Of a stretch of 58,134 nt of DNA, positions 14,568-22,966 are shown piece after piece (position 1 is the stretch's first letter; each line of letters starts with the position of its first letter). The notes below the pieces were generated by a model. That model had not been told where the DNA came from. It saw only the letters and a program-made list of their open reading frames with translations, and ran no database searches. This stretch comes from a bacterium (GTDB lineage: Bacteria > Desulfobacterota > Binatia > HRBIN30 > CADEER01): assembly GCA_030430165.1 (NCBI GenBank), contig JAUIGL010000037.1:1-58134 (forward strand), written 5' to 3'. The position numbers and the translations under genes are program-made.

Positions 14568-16550
14568 GTGATCTCACTCCACACGTGGTTGGTGATCGTC
14601 GTCGGGACCGTGCTCGGCTGTTCCTGCGACGCTCTGGCGGCCCCCGATATTCGCGACTACCTGGCAAACCCGCAGGGCTTGGGGGCGAGGATCTCCCCCG
14701 ACGGCAAACGAATCGCCGTGATCACGACGATCGAGGGCCAATCCGTGATCCTGCTGTGGAACATGGAAACCAACCAGCGCAAGCCGGTGCTGACGTTCCC
14801 CGACAAGGACGCCCAGCTGACCCAACTGTTCTGGGCCAACGACGAACGGTTGCTGTTCGGCGTCGACGTCCCCTACGTCGCCAGCACCGGGGTCCGCGCC
14901 CGCAGCCACCTGCTCTACGGCATGGACGCCGACGGCGACAATTTGCAGCATCTCGGCCGCAAGTGGTTCGGGCGCGGCGATCGCTCCGTCACCTCGCGCT
15001 CCGGTGACGAGTTTTGGCGTGTTCCGATTCAATTCGAGGACAACCTGCTGTCTCTTCTCGAGGATGACCCGGAGCACGTTCTCTTGCAAATCCAGAATCC
15101 GGGCAAGAGCGGCCCGGGGGTCTATCGGCTGGACGTCGGCTCGGGACGCATCAAGCGAGTGGTCCGCCCACAGGCTCAGGTCTACCGCTGGGTGGCCGAT
15201 CCCAACGGTGTCGTGCGCCTGGGTGTCGGCGGCTACGAAAGCAAACGATGGGTGGTCGCCCGGGTCGGCGCCGACGACGACTTCGAAAAGGTATTCGAGT
15301 GGACACTCTTCGACGACGACGGCATGTATCCGCTCGGATTCAGCCCTCGCCCCGAGATCATCTACGCGGTGTCGTCCCACGAATCGCGCCGCGACACCGT
15401 CTACGAGTTCGACATCGTGCAGAAGAGCTTCGGCAAGAAGATCTTCGAGCACGCGCATCTCGACGTCGGCACGAGCATTCGCTACGACCCGCTGCGCAAG
15501 GTCGCGACCGCGTTCGAGTACATCGGCGACCGCCCGGAGGTCCACTTCATCGACTCCGCGGCAGGCAGGCTGCAGGCCGCGCTCGACAAAGCGCTACCCG
15601 GAAGAACCAACGAAATCACCAGCTACAGCGCCAATGCGCGGCGGATGGTGGTCGAGTCGTCGAGCGACGCGAGCGTGCCGCGGGTGTACTACTTCGATCG
15701 CGACGCCGGGAGAATGGACGAGCTGTGGGCGCAGTACCCCAAGCTCGAAGACGCCAAGCTCGCCAAGACCCGCGCCAGCTCGTACAAGGCGCGCGACGGT
15801 CTCACCATCCCCAGCTACCTGACGATCCCCGCCGGCGCCGAAGCCAAGCAGCTCGCGGTGGTCGTCATGCCGCACGGCGGACCGACCTCCCGCGACTACA
15901 TCCACTACCAGCCCGACGTGCAGTTTCTCGCCAGCCGAGGCTACGCCGTGTTCCAACCCAATTTTCGCGGCTCGACCGGTTTCGGCGACGCCCACACGGT
16001 GGCCGGCTACCGCGAATGGGGCCTCGCCATGCAAGACGACATCACCGACGGCGCGCGTTGGCTGATCGACCAGGGAATCGCCGACCCGGACCGGATCGCC
16101 ATCTACGGCGCGAGCTATGGCGGATACGCCGCCCTGATGGGCCTCGCCAAGGAGCCCGGCCTGTTTCGCTGCGGCGCCAGCCTCGCCGGCGTCACCGATC
16201 TGATCGGCCTGCTCAACGACGACGATTGGTACGCCCGCTCGGAAGAACACAACCGTCCGATGATCGGCAGCACGTGGAGCGATCGCGGAAAGCTCAAGGC
16301 GGTGTCGCCGGTCCACAACGCCGACAAGATCAAAGTCCCGGTGCTGGTCGCCCACGGCGAAGCGGATTCACGCGTCCACGTCAAACAGGCCAAGTCCTTC
16401 GCCGACGCGATGAAGGACGCCGGCAACCCGGTCGAGCTCCTCATCTTCGACGACGAGATCCACGGCCTGCGCGACGAAGGCTATCGGCTGCGCTTCTACG
16501 AAAAGCTGGTCGCCTTCCTCGACCGCTGCACGGCGCCGCGCCAGGGCTGA
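14568..16550 (+). CDS. S9 family (prolyl oligopeptidase-type) peptidase, exported
   Basis: The 660-residue protein begins at a GTG (14568) 8 bases after a perfect AGGAGG. The N-terminus is a signal sequence; LGC near residue 18 could be a lipobox, or cleavage may follow ALAA. Residues about 30-370 form a beta-propeller-like region and the rest an alpha/beta-hydrolase domain with HGGPTSRDY (oxyanion region). The triad is visible: Ser516 in GASYGGYA, Asp600 in GEADSRVHV, His632 in DDEIHGL. This matches acylaminoacyl/dipeptidyl peptidases acting on short peptides in the periplasm. It is transcribed divergently from the TonB operon and may help use peptides imported through it (inference). Confidence 0.93.
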   Translation: MISLHTWLVIVVGTVLGCSCDALAAPDIRDYLANPQGLGARISPDGKRIAVITTIEGQSVILLWNMETNQRKPVLTFPDKDAQLTQLFWANDERLLFGVDVPYVASTGVRARSHLLYGMDADGDNLQHLGRKWFGRGDRSVTSRSGDEFWRVPIQFEDNLLSLLEDDPEHVLLQIQNPGKSGPGVYRLDVGSGRIKRVVRPQAQVYRWVADPNGVVRLGVGGYESKRWVVARVGADDDFEKVFEWTLFDDDGMYPLGFSPRPEIIYAVSSHESRRDTVYEFDIVQKSFGKKIFEHAHLDVGTSIRYDPLRKVATAFEYIGDRPEVHFIDSAAGRLQAALDKALPGRTNEITSYSANARRMVVESSSDASVPRVYYFDRDAGRMDELWAQYPKLEDAKLAKTRASSYKARDGLTIPSYLTIPAGAEAKQLAVVVMPHGGPTSRDYIHYQPDVQFLASRGYAVFQPNFRGSTGFGDAHTVAGYREWGLAMQDDITDGARWLIDQGIADPDRIAIYGASYGGYAALMGLAKEPGLFRCGASLAGVTDLIGLLNDDDWYARSEEHNRPMIGSTWSDRGKLKAVSPVHNADKIKVPVLVAHGEADSRVHVKQAKSFADAMKDAGNPVELLIFDDEIHGLRDEGYRLRFYEKLVAFLDRCTAPRQG

Positions 16551-16551
16551 C

Positions 16552-17103
16552 TCAGCATCCGCAGCCGGGCGCTTTGTCCGCCGCGCGCTTGCCGCCGACC
16601 AGCATCCACAGCGAAGCCGCGAGGACGACGGCAGCGGTACCGTCCACCCATTGCAACACCTGCGCCGATGCGGTCACACCGAGGACGAGCAGGAGCGTGG
16701 TCACAACGGGCGTCGCGCAGCAGACGAGGGCGGTCAGAGCGGCGACGACACCAGCGTAGCCGGCCCGCCTCCTCCAGCGCCGCCGCGGCTCGGGCTCGGA
16801 CGCCGGAATCCAGGCGTCGAGAAATTCGACGGTGCCTTCGGCTCCGCCCAGCGAGAGCTCGATCTCCCCACGCCCCGCATCCTCGACGCCGATCTCGAGA
16901 AACGGACAACACTCCCCCTCGAAGGCGACGAAGTCGTCGACCAGACGGCGGTTGGCCGGCGTCGCCCGCAGGTAGAGCGAATAGCCGTCGCCGCGCCGTT
17001 CGCTGCGGGCGACGCGCGAGAAGAATTCCTTTTCGAGCTCCTGCGCGCGGCGCGCCTGATCTCGATCGCTCAAGCGGCAAGCCACCGCTGCCGGCGCCGT
17101 CAT
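16552..17103 (-). CDS. Cysteine-rich domain fused to MerF-like membrane protein
   Basis: This 183-residue protein overlaps the merR stop by 4 bases (ATGA). The soluble N-terminal part, to about residue 100, has FEGECCPFLEIGV with Cys65-Cys66, as in small proteins often found beside metal-responsive MerR regulators. The C-terminal part has two membrane helices; the first carries VCCATPVV (Cys128-Cys129), like the CCxTP motif of mercuric transporter MerF, and the tail ends in CGC (Cys181, Cys183). The three cysteine pairs could relay a thiophilic metal. The metal, Hg(II) or another, is not settled by sequence; the fusion is the odd feature. Confidence 0.65.
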   Translation of the reverse strand: MTAPAAVACRLSDRDQARRAQELEKEFFSRVARSERRGDGYSLYLRATPANRRLVDDFVAFEGECCPFLEIGVEDAGRGEIELSLGGAEGTVEFLDAWIPASEPEPRRRWRRRAGYAGVVAALTALVCCATPVVTTLLLVLGVTASAQVLQWVDGTAAVVLAASLWMLVGGKRAADKAPGCGC

Positions 17104-17516
17104 CGTCGCTCCGCCCCCAGTCCGTCGAGCACGTCGCAATGATCGATCGCGCCGCCGCAGGCGCAGGCTTCGACCAACTGGCTGAGCGAGCGCTTCATGC
17201 GACGCAGATCCCGCAGCTTGTCGTCGATCTCGGCGAGCTTCTCCGCAACCAGGGGCAGCAACCGCTCTGCGTCGAGCCCACCGTCGCGAATCCGCGATAG
17301 CTGCTCCACTTCGTCGAGCGTGAAGCCCAGCCGCTGGGCGCGTTTGATTGCCCGCACACGCTCGACCGCGGCTCGGTCGTAAGCGCGGTAGTTGCCGCCG
17401 CGGCGGGCCGGCGGGCGCAGCAGTCCGCGTCTTTCGTAGTAGCGCAGCGTCTGCACGTGGACTCCGGCCGCGCGCGCGGCCTCGCCGATCTTCAACCTGG
17501 CCGTCGGTTCGTTCAT
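17100..17516 (-). CDS. MerR family heavy-metal-responsive regulator
   Basis: The 138-residue protein has the N-terminal winged helix-turn-helix IGEAARAAGVHVQTLRYYER followed by the family's second wing GGNYRAY, a dimerisation helix over about residues 78-112, and a C-terminal metal loop with Cys118, Cys120 and Cys127 (ACACGGAIDHC). The spacing Cys118-Cys127 matches MerR Cys117-Cys126, but no cysteine lies at the place of MerR Cys82, so the metal may not be Hg(II). The ATG at 17516 begins MNEPTARLKIGEAAR as homologues do. It is expected to repress and, with metal, activate its own promoter and the downstream cysteine-rich transporter. Confidence 0.88.
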   Translation of the reverse strand: MNEPTARLKIGEAARAAGVHVQTLRYYERRGLLRPPARRGGNYRAYDRAAVERVRAIKRAQRLGFTLDEVEQLSRIRDGGLDAERLLPLVAEKLAEIDDKLRDLRRMKRSLSQLVEACACGGAIDHCDVLDGLGAERR

Positions 17517-17523
17517 GCGGCGC

Positions 17524-17555
17524 ATTCTACAGGTTGTACCCGGGTACCAGGTCAA
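17524..17555 (-). promoter_or_regulatory. MerR-type promoter/operator with 20-bp spacer
   Basis: On the minus strand TTGACC (17550-17555) and TAGAAT (17524-17529) are separated by 20 bases, the overlong spacer that MerR-family activators untwist. The spacer contains the perfect palindrome GTACCCGGGTAC. The expected start at about 17517 is within a base of the ATG at 17516, so the merR transcript may be leaderless. This arrangement is strong evidence for autoregulation of merR and its downstream partner. Confidence 0.8.
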
Positions 17556-17746
17556 TCGGTCGGTGGCAGCAACTGCGCTTGATCGTGGGTCACGGCCCGA
17601 ACCCGAGTTCGAAACTCGCTTCGCTCGTAGGCAGAGGCACGGGCATGGGCACAGGCAAAGGGCGGTGACACACCGGGGGCCGGGCTAGCTTGAAACTCGG
17701 CTACGAGTGCTGGATTTCATGTGTCCGTCACCGCACTCCCGCCACC
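17556..17746. other. Non-coding, low-complexity stretch
   Basis: No gene is visible. The stretch holds a small palindrome (CGAGTTCGAAACTCG near 17603) and irregular GGGCAC/GGCACAGGCA-type tandem bases around 17636-17665. It leads into two repeats before the solute-binding protein gene. Confidence 0.5.
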
Positions 17747-17747
17747 C

Positions 17748-17845
17748 CGTCATTCCGGCGAAAGCCGGAATCCACCCCTGACAGCCTCGGCGACGAACAA
17801 GGTTGGCGACCATCGCTCGGGGTCCGTTCTTTCGCCGGGATGACG
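17748..17845. repeat. 98-bp repeat with 15-bp inverted ends
   Basis: The ends CGTCATTCCGGCGAA (17748-17762) and TTCGCCGGGATGACG (17831-17845) are inverted repeats with one mismatch. Just inside the left end, TTCCGGCGAAAGCCGGAA forms a perfect hairpin. This is the widespread family of bacterial dispersed repeats beginning CGTCATTCCGGCGAAAGCCGG (recalled from many proteobacterial genomes). It has no coding capacity and looks like a mobile or REP-type element. Confidence 0.75.
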
Positions 17846-17917
17846 TTGATGGGATCATCGGATATTGCGATCGGAGTTTCTGCCCCGAACGAGCCGGCGG
17901 ATACGCGGGTGTCGAGA

Positions 17918-17945
17918 CTAGCCCCTAATCCCTAGCCCCTAGTCC
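17918..17945. repeat. 14-bp tandem repeat, two copies
   Basis: CTAGCCCCTAATCC is followed directly by CTAGCCCCTAGTCC, then CTG. It lies six bases beyond the stop of the solute-binding protein gene. The core resembles, loosely, the AGCC-rich tract at 22,251. Confidence 0.7.
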
Positions 17946-17951
17946 CTGCCT

Positions 17952-18758
17952 TCAGGCCGGCGGAATCGGCAGCGAAACCTTCCTCACCTTGATCCAGCGG
18001 TCGAGGATCTCGTCGATGCGGCCGCTTTCCTTCCAGCGGGAGACGATTCCGTTGAGGCGTGCCTCGAGGTCGTCGTCGTCCTTGCGCACTGCCCAGGCGA
18101 GCTTCTCGTCGGTGAGCAGGGTATAGCGGCCGAGCAGCTCCTCGTTGGGGTCGTGCGGCGAGCCGGACATCATCCAGACGAACGGGGCGTCGTGGACGAA
18201 GACGTCGATTTTGCCGTCCTTGAGCGCGGCCAAGCCGTCCTCTTTGCTGGCGAACTCGACCGGCTTCATGTTCTTGAGCTTGGCGCGCACGAACTTCGCG
18301 CCGGTGGTGGTGCGCTCGAAGCCGACGCGCAAGCCGTCGATGCTGGTCCAATCGCGACCGAGGAACTTGTCCTCGTCGGCGCGGCGAACCAGCGCCATCT
18401 GCCCCGCCTCGAGGTAGGGGTCGGCGAAGTCCACCAGTTGCGACCGCGACGGGGTGATCGACATCCCGGTCATGATGACGTCGATCCGCCCGGCGTTGAG
18501 GGCACCGATCAGGTCCGGCAGCGGGATGCGAAAGATCTCGACCGAGCGACCGAGCTCCTGGGCCAGCGCGTGCGCAAAGTCGATCTCGATCCCTTCCAGA
18601 GTGCCCCTGCGCGCGAACGTGAAGGGAGGATAGTCTCCCGTCGACCCCACCCGCAGGGCGTTCTCGCTGCGCTCGGGCCCCCACAGCGACTTCAGAAACC
18701 CGCAACCTGCAACCGTTGCCAGCAGTAAGATGCCACCTAGCTTCAGCAAACCTCGCAC
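17952..18758 (-). CDS. Family 3 solute-binding lipoprotein
   Basis: The 268-residue protein has a lipoprotein signal (LLATVAGC) and the bacterial family 3 extracellular solute-binding pattern: LRVGSTGDYPPFTF at the start, GIEIDFAHALAQELGR, ALNAGRIDVIMTGMSITPSR and a final RWIKVRK helix. Such proteins bind amino acids or small acids for ABC import, or act as cyclohexadienyl dehydratase-like enzymes. No permease or ATPase gene lies beside it, so it is an orphan here and the ligand is unknown. It diverges from the esterase gene across about 140 bases. Confidence 0.9.
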   Translation of the reverse strand: MRGLLKLGGILLLATVAGCGFLKSLWGPERSENALRVGSTGDYPPFTFARRGTLEGIEIDFAHALAQELGRSVEIFRIPLPDLIGALNAGRIDVIMTGMSITPSRSQLVDFADPYLEAGQMALVRRADEDKFLGRDWTSIDGLRVGFERTTTGAKFVRAKLKNMKPVEFASKEDGLAALKDGKIDVFVHDAPFVWMMSGSPHDPNEELLGRYTLLTDEKLAWAVRKDDDDLEARLNGIVSRWKESGRIDEILDRWIKVRKVSLPIPPA

Positions 18759-18898
18759 GACAGAAACCTCCTCGGGACTGGCGGCAAACTACGACGGATC
18801 CCTCGTCGTTTCCAGACTCGTCGAAAAAGTCCCGCCGCGGCTTGCAGCGAACGAAGCCACTTCGGATACAACGAGGCTGCCACGGGAGGGGTAGATCG

Positions 18899-20707
18899 AT
18901 GACCAAGGCCAAGCTCTCACTGTTGCTGCTCGCCGCCGCCGCGGCGGCGCTGGCGGGCGGCTGCAGCCGCCGCAGCGTCGAGCCGAGCCCGCTGCCGAGC
19001 TCGCGGCGGATGACCACCGAGGGGCCGATCGTCGGCGTGCAGGGCCGCTATGGCGACACCAGCTGGCTCGGAGTCCCCTTCGCCGAGCCGCCGGTCGACG
19101 GGCTGCGTTGGCGAGAGCCGATCGCACCGCGGCCGCGCAACGGCGAATACCTCGCCACCAAGCTGCCGCCGCGCTGCCCGCAGATCGCCAGCCCGTTCGG
19201 CGGCATCTCCGATGTCGCAGCCGGCGAGCCCACGGGCCAGGAAGACTGCCTCTACCTGAACATCTACACCCCGCCGGACCTCCGCCCGGACACCGCCGAG
19301 CCACTGCCGGTGCTGTTGTGGATCCACGGCGGCGGCAATGTCATCGGCCATGCAGGCTTCTACGACGGCGGCAATCTGGCGGTGACCGAGAACGTCATCG
19401 TCGTCGTCGTCCAGTACCGCCTCGGACCGTTCGGCTGGTTCCGCCACTCGGCCCTGCGCAACACCACCAGCGGCCTCGCCGTCTCGGGCAACTTCGGCAC
19501 TCTCGACCAGATCCGCGCCCTCGAGTGGGTGCGCGACAACATTGCGTTCTTTGGCGGCGATCCCGACCGTGTCACCGTATTCGGCGAGTCTGCGGGCGCC
19601 CGCAACGCCATCGCCCTGCTGCTCTCGCCGCCGGCGCGCGGCCTGTTCCACGGCGCCATCGCGCAGAGCGGCGGCACCTGGCTGGTCGACCCCGCCGCCG
19701 CGGAGAACTTCGCCGATGCGGTCGAGCCGGGCGACAGAAACAGCAGCAACGAGATCCTGCTGCGCCTGCTGGTGGCGGACGGAACCGCCACCGACGCGGC
19801 GCGCGCGAGAGTCCACGTCGAGGCGCTCGACGACGCCGAGCTCGCCGGCTATCTGCGCTCGAAGACTCCCGAGGAAATGCTCGCCGCCTACGGCGGCGGG
19901 CGCGGCAACGGCCTGATCGACGTCCCCAACGTGTTCGCCGACGGCACCGTCGTCAGCAGCGGCGACCCGCTGGAAAACCTCGCCTCGGGAAACGCCGCCG
20001 ACGTGCCGGCGATCTTCGGTACCAACCGCGACGAGAACAAGATCTTCATGTTCGCCGACCCAGCCTGGGTCAAACGCTGGTTCGGCATCCTGCCGCGGCT
20101 GCGCGACCCCGATCTCTACAACGCGACCGCCGAGGCCCTGGCCGGCTTGTGGGCAATCTCCGGCGCGATCGAGCCGGCGGCGGCGCGCCACCGCAACGGC
20201 GGCGCCGCCACCTACCTCTATCGCTGGGACTGGGACGAGGAGCCGACGGTGCTCGGCGCCGACCTCGCCGAAATGATCGGCGCGGCGCACGCGATGGAGA
20301 TTCCTTTCATCTTCGGTCACTTCGATCTCGGACCCGAGGGCAACATGATCTTCACCGGCGACAACCAGCCGGGACGACACGCCCTGTCGCGCCACATGAT
20401 GGCCTACTGGGCGAACTTCGCCCGTACCGGTTCGCCAGGCGGCGACGGTGGCGAACGACCAGCCTGGCGGCGCTTCGACCCGAGCCGCAACACAGAAACG
20501 GTTCTGGTTCTCGACACCGCAGCCGGTGGCGGGATCCGCCATACCGACGAGAGGCCGGACCGCGACCTGATCCTCGGCGCGATCGAGAACGATCCGCGGA
20601 TCCAGGGATCGGACAGCCGCTGTCTGGGGTACCAGGCGCTGCACGACTGGGGTCGCGCACTGACCCGAGCGGAGCTGGGCGACCGCGGCTGCGCCAGCAC
20701 GCAGTAG
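18899..20707 (+). CDS. Type B carboxylesterase lipoprotein
   Basis: The 602-residue protein starts at 18899 after GGGAGGGG and has a lipoprotein signal (LAAAAAALAGGC). It is an alpha/beta hydrolase of the carboxylesterase/cholinesterase type: EDCLYLNIYTP, the oxyanion HGGGN, and the nucleophile Ser231 in FGESAGA. Glu379 (TNRDENK) and His464 (GAAHAMEIPF) complete the likely triad. It would hydrolyse carboxylic esters at the envelope; the natural substrate is unknown. An in-frame extension back to 18716 lacks a ribosome site and a signal peptide. Confidence 0.92.
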   Translation: MTKAKLSLLLLAAAAAALAGGCSRRSVEPSPLPSSRRMTTEGPIVGVQGRYGDTSWLGVPFAEPPVDGLRWREPIAPRPRNGEYLATKLPPRCPQIASPFGGISDVAAGEPTGQEDCLYLNIYTPPDLRPDTAEPLPVLLWIHGGGNVIGHAGFYDGGNLAVTENVIVVVVQYRLGPFGWFRHSALRNTTSGLAVSGNFGTLDQIRALEWVRDNIAFFGGDPDRVTVFGESAGARNAIALLLSPPARGLFHGAIAQSGGTWLVDPAAAENFADAVEPGDRNSSNEILLRLLVADGTATDAARARVHVEALDDAELAGYLRSKTPEEMLAAYGGGRGNGLIDVPNVFADGTVVSSGDPLENLASGNAADVPAIFGTNRDENKIFMFADPAWVKRWFGILPRLRDPDLYNATAEALAGLWAISGAIEPAAARHRNGGAATYLYRWDWDEEPTVLGADLAEMIGAAHAMEIPFIFGHFDLGPEGNMIFTGDNQPGRHALSRHMMAYWANFARTGSPGGDGGERPAWRRFDPSRNTETVLVLDTAAGGGIRHTDERPDRDLILGAIENDPRIQGSDSRCLGYQALHDWGRALTRAELGDRGCASTQ

Positions 20708-20776
20708 CCGAGCGGCGCGCGCGGCCGCGGCGCCAGCTCGTTGACCCGCGCAGCGCCGGCGGCTACGGGCTGCTGG

Positions 20777-22252
20777 ATGGACGTTGCCGACCGCACTCCC
20801 ATCCTCGTCGGCGCCGCGGCGCTGCAACAGAAAGAGATCGACCCCGCCGATCCCAACGCCGCGCGCGAGCCGCTCGAGCTCATGATCGACGCGGCGCAGG
20901 CGGCCGCGGCGGACTGCACCGCAGCCGACATCCTGCGTCGCGCCACCTCGGTGCGCGCGCCGCGCGGCTTCTGGGACTACCCCGACCCCTGCCGCCTGAT
21001 CGCCGAGCGCTCCGGGGCGGCGCGAGCGCGCACCGAGATCGCCGAGATCGGCGTTCTGCAGACCACCGTGATCGGCCGTGCCGCGCGCGACATCGCCGAC
21101 GGCAAGGACGACGTGGTGCTGCTGGTCGGCGCCGAGGCGCGCAACCGCAGCCGCCTCTGCGGCAAGCTCGGCGTCGAGGAACGTCTCACCGCCCAGGACG
21201 AGGGCACCGCGCCCGACCACGTCCTCGAGCCGGCCGAGGACGTCATCAGCGAGATCGAGATCCACCGCGGTCTCGCCTGGCCGGTCAACCAGTACGCGCT
21301 GATCGAGAACGCAATCCGCGCCGCAGAGTCGCGCTCGGTCGATTCCCACCGCGACCAGATCGCCGACCTCTGGTCCCGCTTCAACGCCGTCGCCGCCGCC
21401 AATCCGCACGCCTGGAACCGGCAGCCGGCGTCGCATGCCGAGATCCGCGGCGATTCCGGCGTCAAGATGCTCGCCTTCCCCTACACCAAGCTGCACACCT
21501 CGCAGTGGAACGTCGACCAGGCCGCAGCCCTGATCCTGACCAGCGCCGGCCTCGCCGGCGAGCTCGGCATCGAGCGCGAGCGCTGGATCTTCCCGTGGGC
21601 GGTGGTCGACTCGAACCTGATGCTGCCGCTCTCCCAGCGCCGCGAGCCGCACCGATGTGTCGGTTTCTGCAAGGCGGCGGCGCGCATCGAGCAGCGAACC
21701 GGCACGGCGATCGCCGACGCCACCTACCTCGAGCTCTACAGCTGCTTCCCCTCGGCGGTGCGGCTGCAGATGCGGGAGATGGGGATCCCGGCCGACCGCG
21801 ACGTCACCGTCACCGGTGGAATGGCCTACGCCGGCGGCCCGCTCAACAACTTCGTGCTGCAGGGGCTGGCGCGTCTCGCCGAGCTGCTGCGCGGCGATCG
21901 CGGCAGCAGCGCCGCCCTGACCGCGGTCAGCGGTATGCTCACCAAGCAGGGAGTCAGCCTGTGGTCGACCGAGCCGCCGACGACGCCGTTCTTCTTCGAC
22001 GACGTCAGCAGCGAGACCGAGGCCGAGACCGCCGCCGTCGAGGTCATCGATGACGCCGCAGGGGAAGCGACCATCGTCACGTACACGGTGCTCGCCCCGG
22101 ACAGCGAAAACCAGATCGTCGCACTGGTCGAGCTCGACGACGGCCGCCGCACGGTGATCGCCGGCCCCGCCCCCGCCGGCACCAGCCTCGAGCAAGAGCT
22201 GATCGGCCGGCGCATCCGGATTCGCACCCCGGACCAGCTGAGCTTCCTCTAG
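20777..22252 (+). CDS. Thiolase-superfamily acetyl-CoA acetyltransferase-like protein
   Basis: From the ATG at 20777 (MDVADRTPILVG) the frame encodes 491 residues. The thiolase fold is recognised by DRTPILVGAAALQQKEID, SAGLAGELGIERERW, ATYLELYSCFPSAVRLQMRE and TGGMAYAGGPLNNF. The cysteine in YSCFPSAV is typical of this non-classical subfamily, in which the usual GGG-x-H-G-x-P motif is replaced by YAGGPLNN. The last about 80 residues are an OB-like extension (GEATIVTYTVLAPDSENQIV). The subfamily is linked to acyl-CoA metabolism, but no reaction has been assigned here. The ribosome binding site is weak. Confidence 0.85.
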   Translation: MDVADRTPILVGAAALQQKEIDPADPNAAREPLELMIDAAQAAAADCTAADILRRATSVRAPRGFWDYPDPCRLIAERSGAARARTEIAEIGVLQTTVIGRAARDIADGKDDVVLLVGAEARNRSRLCGKLGVEERLTAQDEGTAPDHVLEPAEDVISEIEIHRGLAWPVNQYALIENAIRAAESRSVDSHRDQIADLWSRFNAVAAANPHAWNRQPASHAEIRGDSGVKMLAFPYTKLHTSQWNVDQAAALILTSAGLAGELGIERERWIFPWAVVDSNLMLPLSQRREPHRCVGFCKAAARIEQRTGTAIADATYLELYSCFPSAVRLQMREMGIPADRDVTVTGGMAYAGGPLNNFVLQGLARLAELLRGDRGSSAALTAVSGMLTKQGVSLWSTEPPTTPFFFDDVSSETEAETAAVEVIDDAAGEATIVTYTVLAPDSENQIVALVELDDGRRTVIAGPAPAGTSLEQELIGRRIRIRTPDQLSFL

Positions 22253-22490
22253 CGAACCACCCCAGCCTTAGCCTACAGCCCCAGCCTTTGCCTTCTTCCA
22301 GCAAACCACCCCAGCCTTTGCCTACAGCCCCAGCCTTTGCCTTCTTCCAGCGAACCACCCCAGCCTTAGCCTTCTTCCAATGAATTCCCTCTCCAGCCTG
22401 CGACAAGAGAAGGCTAAGGCTCGGGCGTAGGCTAAGGCTAAGGCTAAGGCTGTAGGCTAAGGCTGGGGGCGTAGGCTGAGGCTGGGGAAT
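22251..22490. repeat. 49-bp tandem repeat and inverted AGCCTTAGCC tract
   Basis: A 49-bp unit (AGCGAACCACCCCAGCCTTA, then GCCTACAGCCCCAGCCTTTG and CCTTCTTCC) runs at 22251-22299, again at 22300-22348, and in a shortened 30-bp form at 22349-22378. The first copy overlaps the thiolase stop codon. After an unrelated 25-bp stretch, 22408-22486 holds the same words inverted, many GGCTAAGGCT modules. The two halves can pair as a long imperfect hairpin. It has no coding sense and no CRISPR spacer pattern. Confidence 0.85.
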
Positions 22491-22536
22491 TGCGTCGCGC
22501 TTGCCGGCGCCGGGGGCCGGTGCAAGAGTCGTTCGC

Positions 22537-22962
22537 ATGGGACGCTTCCTGTTCACCACCTCGGTCGGCGTGTGGCTCGGAACCGTCGTCTGCTTCTCCT
22601 TCGTCATCCTGCCCACGGTGCACGCCACCCTGGAGGGCAAGGCGCGCTTCCTGCTCGACGAGCTCTTCCCCAAGTACTACTGGATCGGCGTCATCTGCGG
22701 CCTGATCTCGCTGGCGGCGGTTTCGCTCGCTCCGACCAATCCCGATTTCCCCTTCGGCGAGCGCATACGCCTGGCGTTCCCGGTCGTCGTCTCGCTCGCC
22801 TGCACCCTGGTCGCACAGCGGGTCCTGCTGCCGCGGCTGTCGCATCCCGGCACAATGGAACCGCCGCCGGTCGACGAGCGCCTGCACCGGTTTTCGGTCA
22901 TGCTCAACACCACCGTGTTGGCGATGCTGATCCTCGCGGTCGCCGCGGTGGCTACGCGCTAG
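22537..22962 (+). CDS. DUF4149 membrane protein
   Basis: The 141-residue protein starts MGRFLFTTSVGVWLGTVVCF and has four hydrophobic segments: VWLGTVVCFSFVILPTVHAT, WIGVICGLISLAAVSLA, LAFPVVVSLACTLVAQRVL and FSVMLNTTVLAMLILAVAA. The order and the motif HRFSVMLNTTVLAMLI match the DUF4149 family. Function unknown. It is four bases before the VOC gene, so the two are likely one operon. An upstream frame start at 22501 is less family-like. Confidence 0.75.
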   Translation: MGRFLFTTSVGVWLGTVVCFSFVILPTVHATLEGKARFLLDELFPKYYWIGVICGLISLAAVSLAPTNPDFPFGERIRLAFPVVVSLACTLVAQRVLLPRLSHPGTMEPPPVDERLHRFSVMLNTTVLAMLILAVAAVATR

Positions 22963-22966
22963 GATC

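Noticed and set aside
17100..17516. Calling the regulator the mercury-specific MerR
   Set aside because: The cysteine corresponding to MerR Cys82 is missing, so only a heavy-metal MerR-family call is supported.
18917..22195. Minus-strand frame of 1092 codons opposite esterase and thiolase
   Set aside because: It spans two genuine plus-strand genes and the gap between them and shows no domain.
22251..22490. CRISPR array
   Set aside because: The repeats are contiguous with no unique spacers, the second half is inverted, and no cas genes are near.
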